Source: an uncultured Oscillospiraceae bacterium
Lineage (GTDB): Bacteria > Bacillota > Clostridia > Oscillospirales > Acutalibacteraceae
Length of the DNA: 64,000 bases
Assembly: GCA_900540275.1 (NCBI GenBank)
Contig: UQFO01000008.1
Location: 1-64,000, forward strand
Reading direction: 5' to 3'
Positions 8,017 to 16,395 of this stretch are shown here, one piece after another. The notes beneath the pieces were generated by a model. The model made no database searches and was not told the origin of the DNA. It saw only the letters and a program-made list of their open reading frames with translations. A program made the translations under genes and the position numbers. Numbering within the stretch: position 1 is the first letter of the stretch; the number at the start of each line of letters is the position of its first letter.

Positions 8017-8909
8017 TGGCGGCACAAAAAGCTGCGGAGCTTTCCGCTCCCAGGAAAAACCAGAAAATCAAGACAAGGATGCGCGGCAGGGACTGGGTAA
8101 AGTTTGTTATCCTGATAGTCGTCGCGATTGCGGTGCTCGCTCCAATCTTTCTGGTATTGATGAACTCCTTTAAAGGAAAGGCGTTTATCAGTACGGAGCC
8201 GTTTGCGTGGCCGAGCGCCGACTCCTTTGCCGGTCTGGACAATTATCTCGGCGGCATTGAAAAAATCAACTTTTTCACAGCGTTCGGCGTTTCGCTGTTT
8301 ATCACGGTGTTTTCCGTGGCGTTTATCGTGCTGTGCACCTCTATGTGCGCGTGGTTTATCGTCAGGGTCAAGGCGTGGTATACAAGCCTTCTTTACCTGC
8401 TGTGCGCGTTTTCCATGATTGTACCGTTCCAGATGGTCATGTACCCGATGACGCAGGTTGCCAATATGCTGTTTTTGGACAACATGTTCGGTATCATTTT
8501 CATCTATCTGGGCTTTGGCGCGGGGCTTTCGGTGTTCATGTTTACCGGGTTCTGCAAGAGTATCCCGCTCGAAATTGAAGAGGCGGCCATGATAGACGGC
8601 TGCGGCACGCTGCGGACGTATTTCATGATTGTTTTCCCAATACTCAAGCCAACGGCGATTACGGTGGCTATCCTCAACACCATGTGGATATGGAACGACT
8701 ACCTGCTGCCGACGCTGATTCTAGGCTCCGACCCGAATATCCGCACGCTGCCGATGGCAATCCAATACCTGCGCGGCGGCTACGGCGCTATCGACATGGG
8801 CGCCATGATGGCGATGATTGTGCTTGCGATTATTCCGGTCGTCATTTTCTACCTCACCTGCCAGAAATACATCATCAAGGGTGTTGTAGCAGGCGCGGTC
8901 AAGGGATAA
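8016..8909 (+). CDS. Sugar ABC transporter permease (MalG type)
   Basis: 297 residues, second inner-membrane subunit of the transporter. A basic N-terminal tail (about 30 residues) precedes six predicted helices. The EAA loop reads EEAAMIDGCGTLRTYFMIVF near residue 190. Segments such as NTMWIWNDYLLPTLIL are typical of the CarbD/MalG branch. The ATG overlaps the stop codon of the preceding permease by one base. A terminator follows within 20 bp, so the operon is binding protein, permease, permease. It should carry oligosaccharides released outside the cell; the exact sugar is inferred only from context. Confidence 0.95.
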   Translation: MAAQKAAELSAPRKNQKIKTRMRGRDWVKFVILIVVAIAVLAPIFLVLMNSFKGKAFISTEPFAWPSADSFAGLDNYLGGIEKINFFTAFGVSLFITVFSVAFIVLCTSMCAWFIVRVKAWYTSLLYLLCAFSMIVPFQMVMYPMTQVANMLFLDNMFGIIFIYLGFGAGLSVFMFTGFCKSIPLEIEEAAMIDGCGTLRTYFMIVFPILKPTAITVAILNTMWIWNDYLLPTLILGSDPNIRTLPMAIQYLRGGYGAIDMGAMMAMIVLAIIPVVIFYLTCQKYIIKGVVAGAVKG

Positions 8910-8927
8910 TTTCCTTTACAAATTACA

Positions 8928-8965
8928 GAAGGGGCGGTTCGTTATGAACCGCCCTTTCTTTTTAT
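8928..8965 (+). terminator. Terminator of the sugar ABC operon
   Basis: A 13-bp stem GAAGGGGCGGTTC/GAACCGCCCTTTC (8928-8940 with 8946-8958, one G-U pair) is followed by TTTTTATT. The stop codon of the convergent XRE gene lies within the loop. Confidence 0.85.
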
Positions 8966-9232
8966 TAAGTCCGAAATCAGAAGCTTAATATGAGAAATTT
9001 CTACGTCGTCCAGGCCAGCCGTACTAATGGTTTGTTTTTGTTCAGTTCCCAATAAGTAGTCGGTCGAAACATCAAAAAACGCGGCGATTTTCATTAGCAT
9101 ATCGATAGAGGGCTGGATATTATTGTTTTCCCAATTGGAAACGCTTTGCTTTGATACCCCCAATTTTTTAGCAAGCGCTACCTGGCTGATGTTTTGAGCC
9201 ATTCGAAGGGTTTTGATTTGTTCGTTTAACAT
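8942..9232 (-). CDS. XRE-family HTH regulator
   Basis: About 96 residues. The N-terminal helix-turn-helix MLNEQIKTLRMAQNISQVAL continues through KKLGVSKQSVSNWENN, the classic Cro/C1 pattern, ending DVSTDYLLG. A short C-terminal tail of about 30 residues could dimerise. The start at 9232 fits the family's usual N-terminus; in-frame ATGs at 9250 and 9289 lack ribosome sites, and a minus-strand TATACT at 9265-9270 would put the transcript start near 9258, almost leaderless. The 3' end overlaps the terminator of the sugar operon. The target is unknown; the palindromic upstream region suggests autoregulation. Confidence 0.85.
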   Translation of the reverse strand: MLNEQIKTLRMAQNISQVALAKKLGVSKQSVSNWENNNIQPSIDMLMKIAAFFDVSTDYLLGTEQKQTISTAGLDDVEISHIKLLISDLIKRKGGS

Positions 9233-9260
9233 ACAATCAATCCAATCCATGATTTTAATA

Positions 9261-9306
9261 CAATAGTATAGTTTTTCTTGACAATTCATAAATACTATGG
9301 TATTTT
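9261..9306 (+). promoter_or_regulatory. Divergent promoter region with ATAGTAT/ATACTAT repeats
   Basis: A plus-strand promoter TTGACA (9278-9283), 17 bp, TATTTT (9301-9306) lies back to back with the XRE gene's minus-strand TATACT (9265-9270). Inverted half-sites AATAGTATAG and AATACTATGG flank the -35 box. This fits an autoregulated XRE operator. No gene with a plausible start follows on the plus strand between 9307 and 9518. Confidence 0.5.
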
Positions 9307-9518
9307 AAAAATGGACCAAATAGTGATTTTCTAAAATTTAAAAAGTATAATCTCAAAATCATTTTAAGATACAAGTTGAACAAGGAAGCGATGAAAACGC
9401 ACAGCTGAATTACTTGATTTATTTACTTTTATGCAGTGCGGCCTTATAACGACATTTGCGGTAGAGGGAAAAACGGCTGTTCCAATCCTAGCCGTCTAAT
9501 GCAGGGATAGGGATATTG

Positions 9519-9950
9519 TTATGATAAGGCTGTTTTGTTTTTTCGTGCTTCCTTTTCTTCATCGGTTTGCCCTATCCGCCGGCTATTGCAGGATATGCCC
9601 ACGCAGCGCGTGAGCATTTCTTTTATGCTCTCATACGCTTTTTTGATAGTTTCTTCGCGCGTCGGCCTTCCGCCGCTTACCACAAGGCTGCCGAGGACAA
9701 AGCTGTGCTTTAAACTCTCCCACTCTTCAGCGGAAAATCGCAGTTCCTCCAACGCCCGCAGGTACTCAAAACAGGTAAGGGCAAAGCCAACCTCGTCGAG
9801 CTTTTGGTAGCTGAAATCGAGATATAGCTCTTCGCGCTCTGTTTCCCCCTCCAGCGCCTTGCCTTTGGCGCAAAGCCCCTGCCGCTGTGGGTCTTCGGAT
9901 ATTCGGCGCAAAAGTCCGTCCAGCTCCTCAAGATAGCTGCTATGTATCAC
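9519..9950 (-). CDS. Unknown protein, paralog of its upstream neighbour
   Basis: About 143 residues, soluble, largely helical and acidic, with no signal peptide or membrane helix. The central region resembles the protein encoded just upstream: LDEVGFALTCFEYLR against LEKIGFAVRAFHVFR, then a shared spacing up to REETIKKAYESIKEML against DAEIENACEIIALCLEL. The two look like a tandem duplication. No ATG is available. GTG at 9950 has AGAGGG eight bases upstream; GTG at 9959 is too close to that site. It overlaps the upstream gene by 11 bases, so translation is coupled. No family is recognised. Confidence 0.65.
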   Translation of the reverse strand: MIHSSYLEELDGLLRRISEDPQRQGLCAKGKALEGETEREELYLDFSYQKLDEVGFALTCFEYLRALEELRFSAEEWESLKHSFVLGSLVVSGGRPTREETIKKAYESIKEMLTRCVGISCNSRRIGQTDEEKEARKNKTALS

Positions 9951-10260
9951 TTGCGGCACCCTCTTTCCATCTTTCGCCCTCCTGCCTGCCGCAACTCAGC
10001 TCCAGGCATAAGGCGATAATCTCGCAGGCGTTTTCAATCTCTGCGTCCCTGTCTCCTGCCATCAGGCTCGCTGCCAGACACGCAAGGCAAAAGAAATCCT
10101 CAAATTCGCAGTCACCAAACGGCACCACGTCGAACGTGCGGAACACATGGAACGCCCTGACTGCAAACCCGATTTTTTCTAAGATGCTGGGGTCAAGCTC
10201 CAGCTCTCGCAGAAGCTCCGATAATACCTTCTTTTCTGCCGTCTCTTTATTTTCATCCAT
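9940..10260 (-). CDS. Unknown protein, paralog of its downstream neighbour
   Basis: 106 residues, acidic and helical, beginning MDENKETAEKKVLSELLREL. Start 10260 follows AAGGAGCGGTTAT; an ATG at 10278 precedes that site and is rejected. The central part matches the next gene, suggesting that both come from one ancestor. A short Cys-containing stretch (FFCLACLAASLMAG) is hydrophobic but too short for a clear membrane helix. The pair stands alone between an XRE regulator and a small membrane protein gene, without recognisable toxin, nuclease or phage motifs. Function unknown; a toxin-antitoxin or effector-chaperone pairing is only one possibility. Confidence 0.65.
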   Translation of the reverse strand: MDENKETAEKKVLSELLRELELDPSILEKIGFAVRAFHVFRTFDVVPFGDCEFEDFFCLACLAASLMAGDRDAEIENACEIIALCLELSCGRQEGERWKEGAASDT

Positions 10261-10453
10261 ATAACCGCTCCTTAACATTTATTCAATCACTTTATAGCAT
10301 AATTGTTTTAAAATATCTGAAAAATGTACATTTCTTCCATAAAATAAATACAGTTATGTAGAATCTCACATAAAAGAGCCTACAAAAATAGGACGATATG
10401 CCTGGAGGAGAAAGAAAAGCGGCTTGCTTTGCAGGAAAGGGTGGGAAGAAGCA

Positions 10454-10939
10454 GTGTATAACGGGCAGCAGAAAATTATTGCCTCTTCGCAGCCGAAGGT
10501 TTCCGTGGGCAGGGTATCGGCAGGCGGGGCGCTCGCGGCGCTTGGTACTGCGATGATTGGAATCGTCATCAGCCGGCAGGCGGAGCTGTCCTTTTGGCCG
10601 GAAGGGCTTGCGCTGATAATCTCTGTTTTGCTTATCCTGACCGGCGGCTGCATGCTTTACCGGTCCGCTTCCATTTCTAATCATGAAATCATTTTATATG
10701 ACGGGGGAATCCGGGGAAGGGCAGTGCAGGAAGCTGGCACTGTACGGGAGAAGGAAAGGTACGTGGATTTTGATATTAGCCTGGAGGATGTCCGCAGCGT
10801 CTCCTGCAGTGAAAACGCGGTTATTATAAAAAGCCATGAGAAAAATTTGCGCGCGCTCTGTGAGACGGAGAAAACCGCGCGCGATATTACGATGATGATT
10901 CACAACCAGATGCGGGATGGACAGATTCTTACCAAATAG
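10454..10939 (+). CDS. Small membrane protein of unknown function
   Basis: About 161 residues. Two membrane helices follow the N-terminal segment, near ALAALGTAMIGIVIS and LALIISVLLILTGGCML. A cytoplasmic or external domain of about 100 residues follows, resembling a small PH-like or bPH2 fold (HEIILYDGGIRGRAV... DISLEDVRSVSC), an inference from pattern only. There is no ATG: GTG 10454 has AAGGGTGGGAAG upstream, while TTG 10424 has GGAGGAG at 13 bases. Either could be used. The gene is followed by the promoter of the rimP-nusA operon and seems independent of it. Confidence 0.6.
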   Translation: MYNGQQKIIASSQPKVSVGRVSAGGALAALGTAMIGIVISRQAELSFWPEGLALIISVLLILTGGCMLYRSASISNHEIILYDGGIRGRAVQEAGTVREKERYVDFDISLEDVRSVSCSENAVIIKSHEKNLRALCETEKTARDITMMIHNQMRDGQILTK

Positions 10940-11013
10940 CAATCATGCCGGATGGCGAAATAGCCGTTTACAGCGTGCAAAGCCGGGAATATTGCGGGCA
11001 AAATGAAAAAAGC

Positions 11014-11042
11014 TTGCATTTTTATGGATACCGTGGTAAACT
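11014..11042 (+). promoter_or_regulatory. Promoter of the rimP-nusA-infB operon
   Basis: TTGCAT (11014-11019), exactly 17 bp, TAAACT (11037-11042). The predicted leader of about 95 bases carries a terminator-like hairpin before rimP. Confidence 0.55.
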
Positions 11043-11067
11043 AATACAGTTGAATAGTGTAAAGTCG

Positions 11068-11100
11068 AGGAGTGGGAAGAAAAACCCGCTCCTTTCTTTT
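11068..11100 (+). terminator. Leader terminator/attenuator before rimP
   Basis: Stem AGGAGTGGG/CCCGCTCCT (11068-11076 with 11085-11093, one G-U pair), loop AAGAAAAA, followed by TTCTTTT. It lies between the operon promoter and the first gene, a position that fits transcription attenuation. No competing antiterminator is obvious by eye. Confidence 0.55.
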
Positions 11101-11143
11101 GAGCAAAAGAAAAAGCAGGCGGGCACCCGCCGAAGGAAGGAAT

Positions 11144-11629
11144 ATGCTGATGGCGAGAAATGGCTTAGGAAATACCGCGGAGGCGGTGTGGAAGCTTGCG
11201 CAGCCGATTGTCGGCGGGCTGGGGCTTGCGCTCTGGGATGTACGCTTTTTGAAGGAAGGTGCGAACTGGTACCTCCGCATATTTATCGATAAGGAAACGG
11301 GCGTTACCATTGAGGACTGCGAAGCGGTCAGCCGCGCGCTCGACGAACCGCTCGACCAGGCGGATATTATCGAGCAAAGCTATTGCCTGGAGGTTTGTTC
11401 CCCCGGCCTTGAACGCGAGCTTGTACGGGATTTTCATTATGAGCGGTTCACCGGTTCGGACGTCCTGGTCAAAATGATAAGGCCGCTGCCTGTGCTCGGC
11501 AGGGAATTTGGCGGCACGCTGACAGCCAGCGATAAACTGACGTTTACCATCGCGGACGCGGACGGGCAGGAGGTCACAATCGATAAAAAGGACGCGGCAT
11601 GGGTAAAGCTTGACGATTTTGACCTGTAA
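11144..11629 (+). CDS. rimP: Ribosome maturation factor RimP
   Basis: 161 residues, usual length for RimP, which assists 30S subunit assembly. The N-terminal domain has ALWDVRFLKEGANWYLRIFI and DCEAVSRALDEPLDQAD. The characteristic SPGLERELV motif appears near residue 87, and a C-terminal SH3-like domain follows. Start 11144 is chosen from CGAAGGAAGGAAT; an upstream in-frame ATG at 11072 lies inside the leader hairpin. It is first in the conserved Firmicutes order rimP-nusA-rnpM-ylxQ-infB-rbfA. Confidence 0.95.
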   Translation: MLMARNGLGNTAEAVWKLAQPIVGGLGLALWDVRFLKEGANWYLRIFIDKETGVTIEDCEAVSRALDEPLDQADIIEQSYCLEVCSPGLERELVRDFHYERFTGSDVLVKMIRPLPVLGREFGGTLTASDKLTFTIADADGQEVTIDKKDAAWVKLDDFDL

Positions 11630-11690
11630 CCCGTGTTTATATAAGGAAAATAAAGCAACGAGTAATATATGGAAAGGCTGATGTAGGAAA

Positions 11691-12812
11691 ATGGATAACC
11701 GCGAATTGTTTGAGGCGTTGGCGCTTCTGGAAAAGGAAAGAGGAATTCCGCAGGATTATATGCTCACGCAGATTCAAAAGGCAATCGTAATCGCGTGTAA
11801 AAACACATACGGCGGCAATGAGGACGTCAAGATTGTTATGGATAAGGATACAGGAGACTTCGAAGTCACCCTGTTTAAAACAGTCGTCGAGGATATAGAA
11901 GACCCCGATTTTGAAATTTCGGCGGAGAAGGCCAGGGAAATTGACCCGACTGCCGCGGTCGGCGAGAAGGTAGGGCTTGCGCTGGACCCAAAGCAGTTCG
12001 GAAGGATTGCGGTGCAGACGTCCCGCAGTATTATCAGGCAGGGCATCCGCGACGGGGAAAAGGGGCAGATGCTCCAGGAATTCCAGAGCAGGGTGCAGGA
12101 GCTCGTTACTGCCACAGTTGAAAGAATCGACCCCAGGACGGGGAACGTTACGCTCAAAATCGGCAAGGCTGAGGCGGTGCTTCCCAAAAGCGAGCAGGTC
12201 GGGGAAGAAGCGTTCACAGAGGGCGAGCATATCAAGGTTTATATCGTCGATGTGCGCGAGGGCGAAAAAGGGCCGCGCGCGGTCATTTCCCGTACACATC
12301 CCGATTTTGTCAAGCGCTTGTTTGAAACAGAGGTCCCGGAGATTTTCGACGGTACAGTCGAAATCAAGTCCGTTTCCAGGGAAGCGGGCTCCCGCACAAA
12401 GCTTGCGGTCTGGAGCAAGGACAGCAACGTCGACCCGATTGGTGCGTGCATCGGCGCAAGGGGCGCCAGAGTCGGCACGATTGTAAACGAGCTAGGCGGT
12501 GAGAAAATCGATATCGTCGAATACGACGACGACCCGGTCAAATTTATCGCCGCGGCGCTTTCTCCCGCGACGGTGCTTGACGTTACGCTTGCCCCCGACG
12601 ACGCCAAGGCCTGCAGGGTTACGGTGCCGGACGGCCAGCTTTCGCTTGCCATCGGCAACAAGGGGCAGAACGCGCGCCTTGCCGCGCGCCTCACGGGCTG
12701 GAAGATAGATATCCGCCCGGAAAGCGGTTTCTATGGAGAAGATGTGGAGTCTGCCGCCTCTGAGGAGGAAGAAAAAGGAAGCCTGCCCGAAGAAGAAACG
12801 GCCGGGGAATAA
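11691..12812 (+). CDS. nusA: Transcription termination/antitermination factor NusA
   Basis: 373 residues, the short Gram-positive form without the C-terminal repeats of enterobacteria. Order: N-terminal RNA-polymerase-binding domain (1-125), S1 domain (about 135-200), KH1 and KH2 (about 205-350). The KH signatures DPIGACIGARGARVGTIVNE and GQLSLAIGNKGQNARLAA are plain. An acidic tail, EEEEKGSLPEEE, ends the protein. It binds RNA polymerase and nascent RNA to control pausing and termination. TAGGAAA precedes the ATG. Confidence 0.97.
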   Translation: MDNRELFEALALLEKERGIPQDYMLTQIQKAIVIACKNTYGGNEDVKIVMDKDTGDFEVTLFKTVVEDIEDPDFEISAEKAREIDPTAAVGEKVGLALDPKQFGRIAVQTSRSIIRQGIRDGEKGQMLQEFQSRVQELVTATVERIDPRTGNVTLKIGKAEAVLPKSEQVGEEAFTEGEHIKVYIVDVREGEKGPRAVISRTHPDFVKRLFETEVPEIFDGTVEIKSVSREAGSRTKLAVWSKDSNVDPIGACIGARGARVGTIVNELGGEKIDIVEYDDDPVKFIAAALSPATVLDVTLAPDDAKACRVTVPDGQLSLAIGNKGQNARLAARLTGWKIDIRPESGFYGEDVESAASEEEEKGSLPEEETAGE

Positions 12813-12853
12813 ATAGTTATAGCAAAATCCTGCGAAGGAAAGGCGGGAAGCAT

Positions 12854-13156
12854 ATGCATCAGAAAAAGGTACCGCTGCGCAAATGTACGGGCTGCGGCGA
12901 AATGAAACCGAAAAAAGAGCTCATCCGGGTGGTGAAAGCGCCTGACCAGAAGAACGAGGCCGGGGAAACTACCGGCCCGGGTGAAATCAGCCTTGATTTG
13001 ACAGGGAAAAAGCCCGGACGCGGCGCTTATGTCTGTAAAAGCCTCGGCTGCCTCAGGGCGGCAAGGAAGGCAAGACGGCTTGAACGCGCGTTTTCCTGCC
13101 GGATACCGGACGAGGTATATGATAAAATGGAGAGGGAGCTTGCCTGCGATGAATAA
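12854..13156 (+). CDS. rnpM: RNase P modulator RnpM (YlxR family)
   Basis: 100 residues. The YlxR/DUF448 signatures are present: RKCTGCGEMKPKKELIRVV at the start, GRGAYVC in the middle, and LGCLRAARKARRLERAF after it. The family binds the RNA component of RNase P in Bacillus subtilis and is encoded between nusA and infB, as here. An insertion of about ten residues (NEAGETTGPGE) separates the two halves. The stop codon overlaps the following ylxQ start by eight bases, so translation is coupled. Confidence 0.93.
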   Translation: MHQKKVPLRKCTGCGEMKPKKELIRVVKAPDQKNEAGETTGPGEISLDLTGKKPGRGAYVCKSLGCLRAARKARRLERAFSCRIPDEVYDKMERELACDE

Positions 13157-13475
13157 TCCGATACTGTCCCTTCTGGGGCTATGCCGCCGTGCCGGCCGGA
13201 TATCAATCGGCTGCGACCCGGTAAAAAGCTCCATATTAAAGGGTGAGACAAGGCTCGTGCTTTTCGCGGGCGACATTTCCAAAAACACAGAAAAAGATAT
13301 TGTTTACCTGATAGAAGAATACCACACAGACCTCATCCGGCTTAACAGCACTAAGGATGAAATCGGTACGGCCCTGGGAAAATACGCTTCGGTCGTTTCC
13401 ATAAACGACGCGGGCTTTGCAAAGAAAATCAAAAAGCTTTGCGCAGGGCAGCAAGAACAACGGGGAGGAATGTAA
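13149..13475 (+). CDS. ylxQ: L7Ae-family RNA-binding protein YlxQ
   Basis: 108 residues of the ribosomal protein L7Ae/L30e fold, which binds kink-turn RNA. The N-terminal LSLLGLCRRAGRISIGCDPV and the central GDISKNTEKDI are typical. The ATG at 13149 lies inside the end of rnpM (8-base overlap) and matches the normal family N-terminus MNNPILSLLGL; the longer upstream frame belongs to rnpM. infB follows after three bases. Its role in Firmicutes is not settled; a ribosome- or RNase P-related RNA contact is likely from family and position. Confidence 0.92.
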   Translation: MNNPILSLLGLCRRAGRISIGCDPVKSSILKGETRLVLFAGDISKNTEKDIVYLIEEYHTDLIRLNSTKDEIGTALGKYASVVSINDAGFAKKIKKLCAGQQEQRGGM

Positions 13476-13478
13476 TTT

Positions 13479-15929
13479 ATGTTGATTAAATACAGGGTAC
13501 ACGAGGTCTCAAAGGATTTGAACGTCCCAAGCAAGGACGTTGTAGAGCTTTTAAAAAAGCACTTTGGAGAGACCAAGAAACATATGACCGCATTGAACGA
13601 GGATGAGCTCGATGTCGTGTTCGATTACTATACCCAGCAGATGGCGGCCGAAAGCTTTGACGAGTACTTCGCCGTAAGGGATCGCGCAATCGAGGAGCAT
13701 GCGGAGGAAAGGGCCCGCGAAAAACAGCAGGAGCAGGAGCGCGCCCAGAAGGCGAAGGAAGAGGCGCTTAAGGCTCTCAGGGGCGATAAAAAGCCGCCGC
13801 AGCAAAAGCCGGAAGGCACAAAGCAGCAGGCCGCGCCCCAGCAGAACAAACAAAAACCCCAACAAGGGACAAATCCTTCCCGCCCGGCACAGCAGCAGCG
13901 TCCGCAGCAGAAGCCCCAGCAGAACACAGGCGCAAACAACAATGTACCTTTTAAGGGAAAGCCCGATAAAAGAGTAGTAGATACCAGTAAGGTCGTCGTT
14001 AATATCGACCGGTACAACGAGAAATACGACCGTCTTGCCTCTGAAAAAATCAAGACGGAAAACACTGTCCAGAAGCAGAAGATTACGCAGCGTTCCCAGC
14101 AGAGGGGCAGGCCGCGCAATTCCCGTAAGGAAACTGAGGCGGAGCGCCTGAGAAGAATTGCGGCAGAGCGTAAAAGCAAGCCGATTACCGTATCCATCCC
14201 TGACGAAATTGCCGTCAGCGAATTGGCGCTGCGCCTGAAGGCAACGGCGGCCGAGGTCATCAAGAAGCTGTTTATGATGGGTACCATGGTTACGGTCAAC
14301 GATGTAATTGATTTCGATACGGCGTCGCTTGTCGCTATGGAGTTCCATGCGAAGGTAGAAAAGGAAGTCGTCGTCACCATCGAAGAACGTATTATCGACG
14401 ACAGCGAGGACGACGATGAGAATCTTGTTTCCAGGGCGCCGGTCGTGGTTGTTATGGGCCACGTCGACCACGGCAAGACCTCCCTGCTCGATACCATTCG
14501 CCATGCGAATGTTACCGCGAGCGAAGCGGGCGGCATCACGCAGCATATCGGTGCTTACCGCGTGCAGATAAACGGGAGGGACATTACATTCCTCGATACG
14601 CCGGGACATGAGGCGTTCACCACCATGCGCGCCAGGGGCGCCCAGGTTACGGATATCGCCATTTTGGTCGTTGCGGCGGACGATGGAATCATGCCGCAAA
14701 CCATTGAAGCAATCAACCACGCGAAGGCGGCGGGCGTTTCCGTCATCGTCGCAATCAATAAAATCGATAAGGAAGGCGCGAACGTCGAGCGCGTCAAGCA
14801 GCAGCTCACTGAATACGAGCTCGTGCCGGAAGAATGGGGCGGCGATACGCCCTGTATCCCCGTGTCTGCGAAAACAAAGCAGGGACTTGAGGACCTGCTC
14901 GAGATGGTGATTCTTGTTGCCGACATGAAGGAGCTCAAAGCCAACCCCGACCGTGCTGCGAAGGGAACCGTCATCGAGGCGCGCCTCGATAAGGGAAGAG
15001 GCCCTATCGCGACTATGCTCATTCAAAACGGCACGCTGCATACCGGCGACATTATCGTTGCGGGTATGGCTGTCGGCAGAGTCAGGGCAATGACAAACGA
15101 CAAGGGCGAAAAGGTAGAAACCGCCGGCCCGTCTTACCCGGTCGAGATTACGGGACTTGACGACGTACCGGCAGGCGGCGATATTTTCAACGCTGTTTCC
15201 GACGAACGCCTTGCGAGGGAGCTTGTCGAGCAGCGCAAGACAAAGCAGAAGGAAGAGCTGTTCAGCCGCCAAACGAAGGTAACGCTTGACAATCTGTTCG
15301 ACCAGATGCAGCTTGGCGACGTAAAGGAGCTGAAGCTCATCGTCAAGGCGGATGTACAGGGTTCCGTCGAAGCGGTGCGCCAGTCGCTTGAAAAGCTTTC
15401 AAACGCGGAAGTCAGGGTCAACGTCATCCACGGCGGCGTCGGCGCTGTCAATGAATCCGACGTCATGCTTGCGGACGCGTCCAACGCCATTATTGTTGGA
15501 TTTAACGTCCGTCCGGACCCGGTCGCGGCAGAGAACGCGGAGCGCGACGGCGTGGATATGCGCCTGTACCGCGTCATTTACGACTGCATCGAGGAGATTG
15601 AGTCGGCCATGAAGGGTATGCTCGCTCCAAAAACACGTGAGGTTGAGCTCGGCCGTGCAGAATGCCGTAATGTTATTAAGGTAAAAAGCATTGGAAACAT
15701 TGCGGGCAGCTATATCCTTTCCGGCAAGATTACGAGGAACGCGAATGTGCGCGTCGTACGCGACGGAATCGTAATCGCGGACGACCAGATTGGTTCCCTG
15801 CAGCGCTTTAAGGATTCTGTCAAGGAGGTTGCAGCCGGCTACGAATGCGGCATCGGCCTGGAGCATTTCAACGACATCAAAGAGGGAGATATCCTCGAAG
15901 CCTATACGATTGAGGAATATACCGAATAA
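13479..15929 (+). CDS. infB: Translation initiation factor IF-2
   Basis: 816 residues. The N-terminal IF2N helix bundle (YRVHEVSKDLNVPSKDVVEL) leads to a long Gln/Lys/Pro-rich linker (about 80-170), a second IF2N-like segment, then the GTPase core. Visible motifs: G1 GHVDHGKTS (about 327), G3 DTPGHEAF, G4 NKID. Domains II to IV follow, with the fMet-tRNA-binding C-terminus. It brings initiator tRNA to the 30S subunit. The ribosome site GGGGAGGAATG is strong. The long open frame on the opposite strand is a coding shadow. Confidence 0.98.
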   Translation: MLIKYRVHEVSKDLNVPSKDVVELLKKHFGETKKHMTALNEDELDVVFDYYTQQMAAESFDEYFAVRDRAIEEHAEERAREKQQEQERAQKAKEEALKALRGDKKPPQQKPEGTKQQAAPQQNKQKPQQGTNPSRPAQQQRPQQKPQQNTGANNNVPFKGKPDKRVVDTSKVVVNIDRYNEKYDRLASEKIKTENTVQKQKITQRSQQRGRPRNSRKETEAERLRRIAAERKSKPITVSIPDEIAVSELALRLKATAAEVIKKLFMMGTMVTVNDVIDFDTASLVAMEFHAKVEKEVVVTIEERIIDDSEDDDENLVSRAPVVVVMGHVDHGKTSLLDTIRHANVTASEAGGITQHIGAYRVQINGRDITFLDTPGHEAFTTMRARGAQVTDIAILVVAADDGIMPQTIEAINHAKAAGVSVIVAINKIDKEGANVERVKQQLTEYELVPEEWGGDTPCIPVSAKTKQGLEDLLEMVILVADMKELKANPDRAAKGTVIEARLDKGRGPIATMLIQNGTLHTGDIIVAGMAVGRVRAMTNDKGEKVETAGPSYPVEITGLDDVPAGGDIFNAVSDERLARELVEQRKTKQKEELFSRQTKVTLDNLFDQMQLGDVKELKLIVKADVQGSVEAVRQSLEKLSNAEVRVNVIHGGVGAVNESDVMLADASNAIIVGFNVRPDPVAAENAERDGVDMRLYRVIYDCIEEIESAMKGMLAPKTREVELGRAECRNVIKVKSIGNIAGSYILSGKITRNANVRVVRDGIVIADDQIGSLQRFKDSVKEVAAGYECGIGLEHFNDIKEGDILEAYTIEEYTE

Positions 15930-16029
15930 ATAAAATTTATTGTTACAAATTACCACTGCCCTTCGTGCTCGTTTTGCGCGCGGGACAGGAATAATAAACA
16001 GGAAATACCTGTTTAAAGGATGTGGCAAA

Positions 16030-16395
16030 ATGAGCGGACACAGAATTGACCGCACGACGGAGGACATCAAGCGTGAGCTTACCGCGATATTACGGGAGCT
16101 GAAGGATCCGCGTGTGAAGAATGCCCTGATAAGCGTTGTACGCGCAGAGGTAACTAACGACCTGTCTTATTGTAAAGTTTATATCAGCGCGATGGAGGGC
16201 CAGGAGGCCGCAAAGGAAGCGGTTAAGGGGTTAAAGTCGGCGGGCGGCTACATCCGGCGCGAGCTGGGCGCTCGCCTAAAGCTCAGGCATGTGCCCGAGC
16301 TGCAGTTTACAGCAACCGATTCCATCGAATACAGCGCGAATATTTCGCGCATTCTGCACGACCTTGAAAAGGACGGTTCAAATGATTACGATTGA
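16030..16395 (+). CDS. rbfA: Ribosome-binding factor A
   Basis: 121 residues with the KH-like RbfA fold. Signatures: RIDRTTEDIKRELTAILREL, DLSYCKVYISAM and LGARLKLRHVPELQFTATDS. It assists late 30S maturation. ATG 16030 follows AAAGGATG; upstream in-frame starts lie in the infB-rbfA gap. The final codons overlap the nrnA start by 14 bases, so the two proteins are translationally coupled. Confidence 0.95.
   Translation: MSGHRIDRTTEDIKRELTAILRELKDPRVKNALISVVRAEVTNDLSYCKVYISAMEGQEAAKEAVKGLKSAGGYIRRELGARLKLRHVPELQFTATDSIEYSANISRILHDLEKDGSNDYD

Noticed and set aside
13551..15272. 573-codon open frame on the minus strand opposite infB
   Set aside because: Runs antisense to the strongly conserved infB with no ribosome site and unnatural composition; a codon-bias shadow.
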